Source: Sporosarcina ureae
GTDB taxonomy: Bacteria > Bacillota > Bacilli > Bacillales_A > Planococcaceae
Assembly (NCBI RefSeq): GCF_002101375.1
Contig: NZ_CP015207.1
Coordinates: 3,178,001 to 3,242,000, forward strand
Length of the DNA: 64,000 bases
Reading direction: 5' to 3'
The position numbers and the translations under genes were made by a program. The notes under the pieces were generated by a model. It searched no databases and was not told where the DNA came from. It saw only the letters and a program-made list of their open reading frames with translations. Positions 1 through 7,359 of the stretch are shown in pieces (the first letter of the stretch is position 1; each line of letters opens with the position of its first letter).

Positions 1-73
1 TGCTGCAAACTCATATGCATATTTCAAAGGAAAAAATAGCAGCACCACCGCTTATACATTCCTTGTAATGAAT

Positions 74-135
74 AAAAGCCATGTACCTGAAGCATGCCAA
101 GAAATTGGCTCCCTTCAGAGCACATGGCTTTTTTG
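74..135. terminator. Rho-independent terminator upstream of the spoIIA operon
   Basis: The arms AAAAGCCATGT-ACCTGAAG and CTTCAGAGC-ACATGGCTTTT pair almost completely and are followed by a run of six T on the plus strand. It would end a plus-strand gene whose body lies before the window. Short open frames reach this point (one ends at 66-68), but none is recognisable, so the upstream gene cannot be named. Confidence 0.75.
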
Positions 136-378
136 TCGTTCATGTGTAAAAACAAATGCAACTGTACATACTCTTGTGTAGCTCGGGTAAGGAGCGAGGG
201 AGTGACTAGCTATGAATCCGATGCTAGGCTAACGCGTATCTTCGGGAGAGTTCTTCAGAGAAGTTCAGCCCGACTGCTGTAGGCCGCCTGGAAGATGTCG
301 CGTGGAACGTCGATTAAAGATATCTTTCCAGCCCGTTTAATTTCTGTCACAACTTAAGAAGTTTTAGGGACAGCTGAC

Positions 379-395
379 TAGTTTTGTCAAAACTA
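379..395. promoter_or_regulatory. Perfect 17-bp palindrome, possible Spo0A or operator site
   Basis: TAGTTTTG and CAAAACTA flank a single T. The centre contains TGTCAAA, one base from the Spo0A box TGTCGAA. In B. subtilis the spoIIA operon is activated by phosphorylated Spo0A with sigma-H, so a 0A-like box just upstream of spoIIAA would make sense. The assignment is inference from position and a one-mismatch motif. Confidence 0.35.
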
Positions 396-396
396 A

Positions 397-424
397 AGGA
401 TAGCCGTTCTAAATGTGCGACAAT
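397..424 (+). promoter_or_regulatory. Possible sigma-H-type promoter for spoIIAA
   Basis: AGGATAG at 397-403 resembles the sigma-H -35 motif (AGGAWWW). A weak GACAAT-like element lies at 419-424, not a good match to GAAT. The site is 10 bases before the spoIIAA ribosome binding site. The position fits; the -10 match is poor. Confidence 0.25.
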
Positions 425-451
425 GCCTTCATGAAGGAGGCGTATCTACAC

Positions 452-805
452 ATGGCAACTATTACACAACTGGAAAATGGCATTGTCTTAATCACGCTAG
501 CAGGGGAACTCGATAACCACGAAGCCAATCAAATTAGAGAAGAAGTATCTACTGCTATATTCACGGGAAAGACGCGTGCAATCATCTGGGACCTCTACCA
601 ACTAGGCTTCATGGACAGCGCAGGAATCGGACTTATTCTTGGAAGAATGCGTGATCTAGTACCCGTAAACGGAGAAACACTCATATTGAATCCATCTCCG
701 ACAATGCAGAAATTATTCCAATTTGCAGGTCTTGGTGATGTCGTCAGAATATGTACAGTCGAAGAAGCAATCGACGAAATCGGAGGGGTTGTACATGAAA
801 AATGA
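452..805 (+). CDS. spoIIAA: Anti-sigma F factor antagonist SpoIIAA
   Basis: STAS-domain protein that releases sigma-F from SpoIIAB in the forespore. It is 117 residues, the same length as in B. subtilis. The phosphorylation motif FMDSAG is present with Ser56 as the target of SpoIIAB kinase. The start at 452 is chosen because AAGGAGG at 434-440 precedes it by 11 bases; the upstream in-frame ATG at 413 lacks a site. It is the first gene of the spoIIA operon and overlaps spoIIAB by 11 bases, which suggests translational coupling. Expression is expected from a sigma-H/Spo0A promoter just upstream. Confidence 0.96.
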   Translation: MATITQLENGIVLITLAGELDNHEANQIREEVSTAIFTGKTRAIIWDLYQLGFMDSAGIGLILGRMRDLVPVNGETLILNPSPTMQKLFQFAGLGDVVRICTVEEAIDEIGGVVHEK

Positions 806-1241
806 AATGACCTTGTCGTTTCTAGCGATAGAACAAAATGAAGCACTTGCCAGAATGGCACTCACCTGTTTTATCGCACCATTGGATCCGACACTGGAAG
901 AACTTTCGGAATTTAAAACAATTGTTTCGGAAGCTGTTACGAATGCGATTATCCACGGTTACGAATGCGATGGTAAAAGTATGGTGAAGATCCATGCAAC
1001 GATTGACGACCGCACAGTAAAAATGACGGTAACAGATGAGGGAATGGGTATCTTCGACATTGAGCAAGCAATGGAGCCGATGTTTACGACCAAACCACAA
1101 ATGGAGCGCTCCGGTATGGGCTTTACGATCATGGAAAGTTTCTCGGACGGTATCCGTGTAGATTCTACCCTTGGAAATGGGACAATCGTGACATTTGAGA
1201 AGAATTTTTCTCCAGTCACAGAAGTAAGTAGAATGAGGTGA
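795..1241 (+). CDS. spoIIAB: Anti-sigma F factor and serine kinase SpoIIAB
   Basis: GHKL-type ATPase of 148 residues that binds and inhibits sigma-F and phosphorylates SpoIIAA. The N-box EAVTNAIIHGY holds Glu46 and Asn50, the G1 box reads DEGMGI, and the ATP-lid region reads ERSGMGFTIM. The start at 795 follows GGAGGGG (782-788) and lies inside the end of spoIIAA. The short tail after TFEKNF is slightly longer than in B. subtilis (146 residues). It sits between its two partners, SpoIIAA and sigma-F, as in all endospore formers. Confidence 0.96.
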   Translation: MKNEMTLSFLAIEQNEALARMALTCFIAPLDPTLEELSEFKTIVSEAVTNAIIHGYECDGKSMVKIHATIDDRTVKMTVTDEGMGIFDIEQAMEPMFTTKPQMERSGMGFTIMESFSDGIRVDSTLGNGTIVTFEKNFSPVTEVSRMR

Positions 1242-1244
1242 CAT

Positions 1245-2033
1245 ATGGAAGCATCTGTTGAGAAGCAACACGCTCTATTGTCACAAGAAAAAATGCGAGA
1301 ACTCATCAAAGAATCACAAGCGGGTGACAAAGAAGCTAGACGAATGATGGTAGAAGGCAATACAAGACTTGTGTGGTCCATCGTTCAACGCTTCGCTTCG
1401 CGTGGTGCGGATTTAGAAGATTTATTTCAAATAGGCTGCATTGGCTTGATGAAATCAATAGATAAGTTCGATCTATCCTATGAGGTGAAGTTTTCAACGT
1501 ATGCTGTACCGATGATCGTCGGAGAAATACAACGTTATTTACGTGACGATGGAATGGTGAAAGTAGGACGCACCATTCGTGAGTTAAGTTATAAAATTCG
1601 TCACGCAACCGATGATTTCTTTAAGAAAAACGGACGTTCACCATCTATTTCGGAAATGGCGGAAATATTAGAAGTGAAACAAGAAGATATTATTCTAGCT
1701 TCAGATGCGCTCCGTGATCCCGCCTCGCTACATGAACAATTGTATGAGAGTGATGGGGATAGCTTAACGTTAATGGATCAACTTCGAGACGATAGATCAG
1801 AGAGGGTATTCGATCATATTCCGTTACGAGATGTCATTACACGGTTGAATAAACGTGATCAGACAATCATTTATATGCGCTATTATTTAGATTACACACA
1901 AAGTGATATTGCGAAACGAATCGGAATATCACAAGTTCAAGTATCACGGTTGGAAAAGAAAATACTAGCTCAAATGAAAACATGGATGGGCGCAGATGCC
2001 GAAGATGCGCTCGAGAAGGCGAGGAGACCGTAA
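1245..2033 (+). CDS. sigF: RNA polymerase sigma factor SigF, early forespore
   Basis: Sporulation sigma factor of 262 residues that directs the first forespore-specific transcription. Region 2 is visible around residues 40-105 (DLEDLFQIGCIGL, then KFSTYAVPMIVGEI), region 3 around 115-165, and the region 4 helix-turn-helix near 220-250 (TQSDIAKRIGISQVQVSRLEK). ATG at 1245 lies 3 bases after the spoIIAB stop, with AGGTGA in front. It is held inactive by SpoIIAB and freed by SpoIIAA. The C-terminal tail is a few residues longer than in B. subtilis (255). Confidence 0.97.
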   Translation: MEASVEKQHALLSQEKMRELIKESQAGDKEARRMMVEGNTRLVWSIVQRFASRGADLEDLFQIGCIGLMKSIDKFDLSYEVKFSTYAVPMIVGEIQRYLRDDGMVKVGRTIRELSYKIRHATDDFFKKNGRSPSISEMAEILEVKQEDIILASDALRDPASLHEQLYESDGDSLTLMDQLRDDRSERVFDHIPLRDVITRLNKRDQTIIYMRYYLDYTQSDIAKRIGISQVQVSRLEKKILAQMKTWMGADAEDALEKARRP

Positions 2034-2034
2034 T

Positions 2035-3492
2035 TTGACCGATACACTATTTACGTCCATACGAGAAGGGGAAAGGTGGTTCATCAACCAGTTTGGCGAA
2101 GACGAAACATTTGATGCGACTAAACGGTTGATCCACCTATGGGATAAAGAAATACTTCTTCTGTATATGAACGGTTTAGTGGATGGAGAGGTCTTAACAA
2201 CCTTATTGACGGAAATGCAATATCGTAATGATCTATATACAAGTGAACCTATTGAAAACATTGACCGCGCATTGATGGATTATTTTCCGTATCATTCGCT
2301 GGAAATCGTAAAGGATGAAGATCAACTCGCAAAAGTGATTTTAAGTGGGTTAGCTGTATTCATTATGAAAGATGGTTTCACATTCGCGCTTGATGTACGA
2401 TCATACCCCGGTAGAAATCCTGAAGAGCCTGATACTGAAAAAGTTATACGAGGTTCAAGGGATGGTTTTACGGAAAATATCTTGACGAACACTGCATTAA
2501 TTCGAAGGCGTTTACGCACAACGGAACTACGATTTGAAATGCACGAGACATCAGTAAAAGGTAAAACGGACATAGCCATTGCCTTTATGAAAGGTGCTGC
2601 TAATGAAGAGCATTTGAATTTTGTGCGAGAGCGACTGGATGCATTGAAAACAGATGGCTTGACGATGACCGATAAATCACTCGAGGAATTTCTGTTTAAA
2701 CAAGGATTTCATCCGATGCCGTTTGTTCGGTATACGGAACGCGCCGATATTTGTGCCGCGCATTTACTCGAGGGCCATATTGCGATCATCGTCGATACAT
2801 CTCCTTCCGTCATTTTAGTGCCTGTTACGCTTGTGCATCACCTACAACATGCAGAAGAATATAGACAAGCACCTTTGATTGGGACTTTCATCCGGATGGT
2901 ACGCTTCATAGGGACTTTTTTTAGTTTAGTGATGTTGCCGTTTTGGTATTTGATGTCAGTCGAAAAACAATTCGTTCCGGAAGCAATTAAGTATATTGGT
3001 CCGAATGATTGGGGAGAAGTTCCGTTATTTGTCCAATTGTTAATAGCTGACGTCGGTATAGAAGTGTTGCGAATGGCTGCAATCCATACTCCTACACCAC
3101 TGTCGACCGCGATGGGACTCGTTGCTGCTATTGTCATTGGGCAAGTGGCGATTGACGTAGGCTTGTTCTCTTCAGAAGTTGTACTGTATGTGGCGGTTAG
3201 TGCCATTTTAACATTTGCCATTCCGTCATTTGAATTAAGTATTACGACAAAAGTGTTCAGGGTTTTCTTATTAGTTGCCACTGCGTTACTAGGGGCCCCA
3301 GGCTTTTTCATAGCACTTGCTTTAATTTACTATTATTTGTGTTCGTTAAAGCCGATGAATGTGCCATATTTGTGGCCGTTCACACCATTCTTCCCGAAAG
3401 CTTTGTTGCGTGTATTGATTCGTTTCCCTATGACAATCGACGATCCACGGCCGTTTATCACCGAATCGCCGAACCGTGATAGGATGTCATAG
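2035..3492 (+). CDS. spoVAF: Stage V sporulation protein AF (SpoVAF), GerA-family membrane protein
   Basis: Spore germinant-receptor A-type protein of 485 residues. A soluble N-terminal half carries the SpoVAF/GerA signature DVRSYPGRNPEEPDTEK (about residues 120-136) and NTALIRRRLR. It is followed by four or five membrane helices from about residue 285. TTG at 2035 is preferred: GCGAGGAG lies 9-16 bases before it, and upstream frame would overlap sigF. Only 1 base separates it from sigF, so it is probably read with the spoIIA operon. In B. subtilis it is the last gene of the spoVA operon; the other spoVA genes are not here. Confidence 0.92.
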   Translation: MTDTLFTSIREGERWFINQFGEDETFDATKRLIHLWDKEILLLYMNGLVDGEVLTTLLTEMQYRNDLYTSEPIENIDRALMDYFPYHSLEIVKDEDQLAKVILSGLAVFIMKDGFTFALDVRSYPGRNPEEPDTEKVIRGSRDGFTENILTNTALIRRRLRTTELRFEMHETSVKGKTDIAIAFMKGAANEEHLNFVRERLDALKTDGLTMTDKSLEEFLFKQGFHPMPFVRYTERADICAAHLLEGHIAIIVDTSPSVILVPVTLVHHLQHAEEYRQAPLIGTFIRMVRFIGTFFSLVMLPFWYLMSVEKQFVPEAIKYIGPNDWGEVPLFVQLLIADVGIEVLRMAAIHTPTPLSTAMGLVAAIVIGQVAIDVGLFSSEVVLYVAVSAILTFAIPSFELSITTKVFRVFLLVATALLGAPGFFIALALIYYYLCSLKPMNVPYLWPFTPFFPKALLRVLIRFPMTIDDPRPFITESPNRDRMS

Positions 3493-3578
3493 GACTAGTT
3501 AGATATTCTGCATGTCGTTGCTACTTTCCGCCTTCTTGTGATAAAGTTATCTGAGAGAATTCGGGAGGGGTATGGGAC

Positions 3579-4904
3579 ATGCATCTTTATGGAACACAGG
3601 CAGTGAATGGAAACGGTCATCTGACAATCGGTGGAGTGGACGTTTCAGAATTGGCTAAACAATACGGAACACCAGTCATGGTCTATGATACAGAGCTATT
3701 CAAAGAGCGTGCGCAGGCATTTAAAGAAACGTTTGAAAAAAAAGATATTAAAGCACAAGTTGCTTATGCGAGTAAAGCCTTTTCTTCAATCGCAATGTAT
3801 CAGTTGGCAGAACAACAAGGGTTGTCTCTAGATGTGGTTTCAGGTGGGGAATTATATACGGCTGTAGCAGCAGGATTCCCGCGCGAGCGTATTCATTTCC
3901 ATGGCAATAATAAAAGCAGAGAAGAAATAGTATACGCATTTGAAGAAAACATCGGATGCATCGTGGTCGACAATTTCTTGGAGATCGATATCATCAAAGA
4001 AATTGCGGATGAGCGAAAGCAATCGATGAATGTCTTAATCCGAGTAACACCGGGTATTGAAGCACATACACATGATTATATTACGACAGGCCAAGAAGAT
4101 TCAAAATTTGGTTTTGATTTAAAAAATGGCCAAACGAATCAAGCGTTTCTTGCTTTGCATGATCATGGATATATTCATTTCCTCGGCATGCATTGTCATA
4201 TAGGCTCACAGATTTTTGAAACCGATGCATTCAAATACGCAGCAGAAGTGCTGATGGAAAGAATGGTTGAATGGCGAAAGAATTATCAATTTATCTGCCC
4301 TGTCTTAAATTTAGGCGGAGGATTTGGTATACGCTATACGGAAGAAGATACGCCACTTGAGCCAGCTGTCTATGTAGAGGAAATGGCAGATGTAGTGAAA
4401 AAGATGGCAGAGGAATATGAGTATCCGATTCCTGAAATTTGGATTGAACCCGGCCGCTCGCTCGTAGGAGATGCAGGAACGACTATTTATTCTGCTGGCA
4501 GTACGAAAGTTGTGCCGGGTGTCCGTACATACGTAGCAGTAGATGGCGGTATGTCAGATAATATTCGCCCGGCTTTATATGACGCCCACTATTCTAGTGC
4601 ACTTGCTAACCGGATGAACGAACCACATGACCAGCAATGGACAGTCGCAGGGAAGTGCTGTGAGTCAGGCGATAAATTAATTGAAAAAGCCAATTTGCCC
4701 AAAGTGAAAAACGGTGATTTACTAGCCGTCTTTTGTACAGGAGCTTACACGTACTCCATGGCTAGCAATTATAACCGACTGCCTCGACCTGCCGTTGTGT
4801 TTGCGGAAAAAGGGCAATATCAGTTGGTAGTAAGACGCGAAACTTACGAAGACATCATTAAATTGGACCTTCCGTTGCAATCAGATCGGGAGGAGAGTTT
4901 CTGA
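3579..4904 (+). CDS. lysA: Diaminopimelate decarboxylase
   Basis: PLP enzyme that makes L-lysine from meso-diaminopimelate, the last lysine step. It is 441 residues. The PLP lysine is Lys66 in AYASKAF. Alanine-racemase-fold motifs HCHIGSQ and the glycine loop LNLGGGFG follow, and the C-terminal active-site part carries CCESGD and FCTGAYTYSM. ATG 3579 is preceded by GGGAGGGG at 3563. It follows spoVAF as in B. subtilis, where lysA lies just after the spoVA operon. No lysine riboswitch is seen in the 86-base gap. Confidence 0.97.
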   Translation: MHLYGTQAVNGNGHLTIGGVDVSELAKQYGTPVMVYDTELFKERAQAFKETFEKKDIKAQVAYASKAFSSIAMYQLAEQQGLSLDVVSGGELYTAVAAGFPRERIHFHGNNKSREEIVYAFEENIGCIVVDNFLEIDIIKEIADERKQSMNVLIRVTPGIEAHTHDYITTGQEDSKFGFDLKNGQTNQAFLALHDHGYIHFLGMHCHIGSQIFETDAFKYAAEVLMERMVEWRKNYQFICPVLNLGGGFGIRYTEEDTPLEPAVYVEEMADVVKKMAEEYEYPIPEIWIEPGRSLVGDAGTTIYSAGSTKVVPGVRTYVAVDGGMSDNIRPALYDAHYSSALANRMNEPHDQQWTVAGKCCESGDKLIEKANLPKVKNGDLLAVFCTGAYTYSMASNYNRLPRPAVVFAEKGQYQLVVRRETYEDIIKLDLPLQSDREESF

Positions 4905-5014
4905 TGAAAAAGAAAAATATTATTCTTTTCATATCGATTGTTGCGATGGCCATAATTTGGGGAGTCATCTATTGGTATTTTGTTGTTCCTGTGATTGATC
5001 CGCGCTTCAAATGA
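4904..5014 (+). CDS. Small hydrophobic single-helix membrane protein, 36 residues
   Basis: The ATG shares its A with the lysA stop (ATGA overlap), with GGGAGGAG at 4889-4896 as a strong ribosome binding site. The product starts MKKKNIILF and has one hydrophobic helix (residues 6-30) rich in I, V, W and Y, then a short tail ending DPRFK. Positive charges at the N-terminus predict an inside N-terminus. The coding context looks real, but no family is recognised and the function is unknown. It may be translationally coupled to lysA. Confidence 0.6.
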   Translation: MKKKNIILFISIVAMAIIWGVIYWYFVVPVIDPRFK

Positions 5015-5022
5015 TGCGCGAG

Positions 5023-5051
5023 TTGAAGTAAATGGGGTAATGATGTAAACT
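5023..5051 (+). promoter_or_regulatory. Sigma-A-type promoter for ribT
   Basis: TTGAAG (5023-5028) and TAAACT (5046-5051) are separated by 17 bases. The site is 34 bases before the ribT start. The -10 box is not ideal. Confidence 0.45.
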
Positions 5052-5084
5052 GTACAAAGGATTTCTGAAAAGAAGGGGTTACTA

Positions 5085-5459
5085 TTGAATCTAATTCGTT
5101 TTAAGAAGGCACAAGAGAAAATTGCTATGGGCTTTTTATCTTATATCCCTAGTGAGAAGATGTTATGCAAATTGCAAGAGACTGTTCAGCAATATCTATG
5201 TGATGAACAGTGGCAGCTATTTCTTTACAAAGAAGCAGAAGATTACATCGGATTAATAGGGGTAGAAGTCAACGACAATGACAAGATGTACACTGTTCAG
5301 CATATTTCAGTCAATCCATCTTTTCGTGGAGAAGGAATTGCATTTAAGATGGTGAAGGAATTGCAGGAGATCTATCCAGGATATGGCTGTAAAAGTACTG
5401 ACTTTACAGAGCCATTTATACAAAGTTGTTTAAGAAAAGAAGAAGGCGCAGATCTTTAA
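5085..5459 (+). CDS. ribT: RibT, GNAT-family acetyltransferase-like protein
   Basis: A 124-residue protein of the RibT family, a small GNAT-fold protein encoded at the end of the riboflavin operon in B. subtilis. The N-terminus LIRFKKAQEKIAMGFLSYIP and the acetyl-CoA-loop region HISVNPSFRGEGIAFKM are clear. The TTG start at 5085 follows AGAAGGGG (5071-5078). Here it stands alone, with no rib biosynthesis genes in front. The 3' end converges on ypuF with a 4-base overlap inside a terminator hairpin. The biochemical role of RibT is not firmly established. Confidence 0.9.
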   Translation: MNLIRFKKAQEKIAMGFLSYIPSEKMLCKLQETVQQYLCDEQWQLFLYKEAEDYIGLIGVEVNDNDKMYTVQHISVNPSFRGEGIAFKMVKELQEIYPGYGCKSTDFTEPFIQSCLRKEEGADL

Positions 5460-5478
5460 CGGCTGCCCTTCTTCTTTT
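5435..5478. terminator. Bidirectional terminator formed by the ends of ribT and ypuF
   Basis: The left arm (5435-5451, AAAAGAAGAAGGCGCAG) and right arm (5463-5478, CTGCCCTTCTTCTTTT) pair with one bulged base. The 11-base loop carries the stop codons of both convergent genes. The A-rich and T-rich ends of the stem serve as U-tracts in both directions. Confidence 0.8.
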
Positions 5479-5965
5479 CTTCACGTTGTAAAAGAATATC
5501 TGACCTGTCTCGTTGCATATGCTTATGAATAACAGACGCGCTGTTTTTAGGTAGTAATACAATCAGAGGCTTAGATTTCTCTGCTTCAACTTCTAACTCT
5601 GAAGAGATTGGAAGCTGAAATGTATAGAAATCTTCACCTAATTCAATGCGTGTAAGACAATGCTCTAGCTGCATGATGATTTCATCAATAGACACCTCTT
5701 CAAGATAGTCATCAAATTGTACAGGCATCTCACGGAAGCGTGTGATGGCCTTATTTAAAGTACGTGAAGCACCTGCTGTATTACCCCTGCGCCAATGATA
5801 TAATCCAGTAGCCATAAGAATATAGCCTGTTAGCGGATGGTCTTTTGAAAAGTTCTCTTGTTCTTTCCAATATTCCTCCAGTACTTCGTGGCATTCGAAA
5901 TAGTCTTGATTGTCATTGAAATAAACAATAAACTGTAGAAAAAGTGGATGGTAGTAAGGGTGCAT
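5456..5965 (-). CDS. ypuF: DUF309 protein YpuF
   Basis: A 169-residue DUF309 protein. The family motif DYFECHEVLEEYWKE lies near residues 20-34, with the helical repeat-like part YHWRRGNTAGASRTLNKAI after it. The start at 5965 (MHPYYHPLF) is chosen because AAAGGA lies 9 bases upstream; the ATG at 5974 would abut that site. Function is unknown. It diverges from scpA with a 37-base gap and converges on ribT. It ends in a very basic KKKGSR tail shaped by the shared terminator. Confidence 0.85.
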   Translation of the reverse strand: MHPYYHPLFLQFIVYFNDNQDYFECHEVLEEYWKEQENFSKDHPLTGYILMATGLYHWRRGNTAGASRTLNKAITRFREMPVQFDDYLEEVSIDEIIMQLEHCLTRIELGEDFYTFQLPISSELEVEAEKSKPLIVLLPKNSASVIHKHMQRDRSDILLQREEKKKGSR

Positions 5966-6002
5966 CCAAATCATTCCTTTCTGGTTAGGTAGGTTGGTAA
6001 AA

Positions 6003-6734
6003 ATGAGTTATAGTGTAAAACTCGAAGTCTTCGAAGGACCACTTGATCTGTTGTTGCATTTGATCAATCGGCTCGAAATTGATATTTATGACATCCCCAT
6101 GGCGGAGCTAACACAGCAGTACATAGAACATTTGCATGCCATGCGTGTTCTTCGTTTGGATGAATTAAGTGAATACCTTGTACTGGCAGCGACGTTGCTT
6201 GAAGTGAAAAGCAAAATGCTGTTACCGGTCAATGAAGAAGAAGCGTTCATCGAAGAATTCGGTTATGAGGAAGATCCGCGTGAAGAATTGATAGCCCGTT
6301 TAATGGAATACCGGAAGTTTAAAGAAGCAGCCAACTCACTTCGTGAGTCAGCAGCCTATCGTGATGAGCATTTCACCAAAGAGCCTGAAGACTTAACGGA
6401 TTATGGTGAACCGATTGTAACTGAGACGGAAGATCAATTGAATGTTTTTGACTTGATTGGTGCATTTCAAAAAATGCTGCACAGAAAGAAGCTAAAGCTG
6501 CCTCTAACAGCGAGTATAACAAAGTCCGAGCAATCTGTCGGTGATAAGATGTCTTCGATCATGAGTAAGTTGGAACTATATGGTGGAGAATGTGATTTCC
6601 ATGCACTGTTTGAAACGACGACTGTACCTGAGCTCGTATTAACATTTTTATCATTGCTCGAACTGATGAAATTACAAGAAGTCAAAGTACGACAGAGTAA
6701 TAATTTTGAAGAATTACGAATCTCGTTGATGTGA
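6003..6734 (+). CDS. scpA: Segregation and condensation protein A (kleisin)
   Basis: A 243-residue kleisin of the SMC-ScpAB condensin that organises and segregates the chromosome. The N-terminal helical domain has the signature FEGPLDLLLHLI and bridges SMC head and neck; the C-terminal winged helix (about 170-240) binds the SMC head cap. ATG 6003 sits 9 bases after TAGGTAGG; the TTG at 5994 would touch that site. scpB follows 13 bases later, so both subunits come from one message. Confidence 0.95.
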   Translation: MSYSVKLEVFEGPLDLLLHLINRLEIDIYDIPMAELTQQYIEHLHAMRVLRLDELSEYLVLAATLLEVKSKMLLPVNEEEAFIEEFGYEEDPREELIARLMEYRKFKEAANSLRESAAYRDEHFTKEPEDLTDYGEPIVTETEDQLNVFDLIGAFQKMLHRKKLKLPLTASITKSEQSVGDKMSSIMSKLELYGGECDFHALFETTTVPELVLTFLSLLELMKLQEVKVRQSNNFEELRISLM

Positions 6735-6747
6735 AGGGATGATAAGA

Positions 6748-7359
6748 ATGGATATCGAAACCCGTTTGGTCGGGATGACGGAAAGTTTTTTATTTGTTGC
6801 AGGTGAAGAAGGATTAACTCTTGGACAGTTAGCCGCATTGTTACAGTGCGAAGAACAAAAAGCAGAACAAGTACTGAATTCGTTACAAGAGGCATATGAA
6901 GAAGACGACACACGTGGCATCACGCTAAAAAGTTATGGCGGGAGTTTCCGCTTAATGACGAAGAGTGAATGGGCAGATGATATTAAAAGAATGTTAGAAG
7001 ATCCAAAACCGTCTACGTTTACACAAGCCGCGCTCGAGGTGCTTGCCATCATTGCATATAAGCAACCTGTAACGCGCGTAGAAATTGATGATTTGCGTGG
7101 TGTCAAATCTGAGCGTGCATTGTCTTCATTGGCAGGCAAAGGCTTCGTAGAGGAAGTGGGGCGCATGGATGGACCGGGTCGACCTATTTTATATGGTACG
7201 ACAACTTTCTTCCTAGATCGTTTTGGACTGGCATCGCTCGATGATATGCCGCCACTGTCACTTGACGAAGAACAAGAAGCATCGGAGGAAACAGATTTAT
7301 TCATGACAAAATTCCAAGAAGCATTTTCCATTACAGAAGAAGGAGGACATGATGCTTGA
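6748..7359 (+). CDS. scpB: Segregation and condensation protein B
   Basis: A 203-residue protein of two winged-helix domains (about 5-80 and 85-165), which dimerises and binds the ScpA middle region. The conserved stretch ALEVLAIIAYKQPVTR is present, as is RGVKSERAL. ATG 6748 is preceded by GAAGGGA at 9 bases; the ATG at 6739 is too close to the site. The acidic C-terminal tail is not conserved. It overlaps the next gene by 4 bases. Confidence 0.95.
   Translation: MDIETRLVGMTESFLFVAGEEGLTLGQLAALLQCEEQKAEQVLNSLQEAYEEDDTRGITLKSYGGSFRLMTKSEWADDIKRMLEDPKPSTFTQAALEVLAIIAYKQPVTRVEIDDLRGVKSERALSSLAGKGFVEEVGRMDGPGRPILYGTTTFFLDRFGLASLDDMPPLSLDEEQEASEETDLFMTKFQEAFSITEEGGHDA

Larger units (their letters stand above)
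136..451. other. Non-coding region before spoIIAA with inverted repeats
   Basis: No convincing gene is visible in this stretch. It looks richer in G and C than the neighbouring intergenic DNA. Local inverted repeats include CTGGAAGAT (288-296) against ATCTTTCCAG (322-331), and a 17-base palindrome at 379-395. The 62-codon open frame starting at 94 overlaps the terminator and has no ribosome binding site, so it is not called. The region may hold a degraded repeat or a structured leader; nothing in it is recognised with confidence. Confidence 0.4.

Noticed and set aside
3..68. Short frame ending just before the first terminator, possible C-terminus of an upstream gene
   Set aside because: Only 21 residues are inside the window and they resemble no family I know; another frame is also open through the same bases.
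94..282. 62-codon open frame upstream of spoIIAA
   Set aside because: It starts inside a terminator hairpin, has no ribosome binding site and a composition unlike real proteins here.
3493..3578. Lysine riboswitch before lysA
   Set aside because: The 86-base gap is too short and lacks the conserved L-box core.
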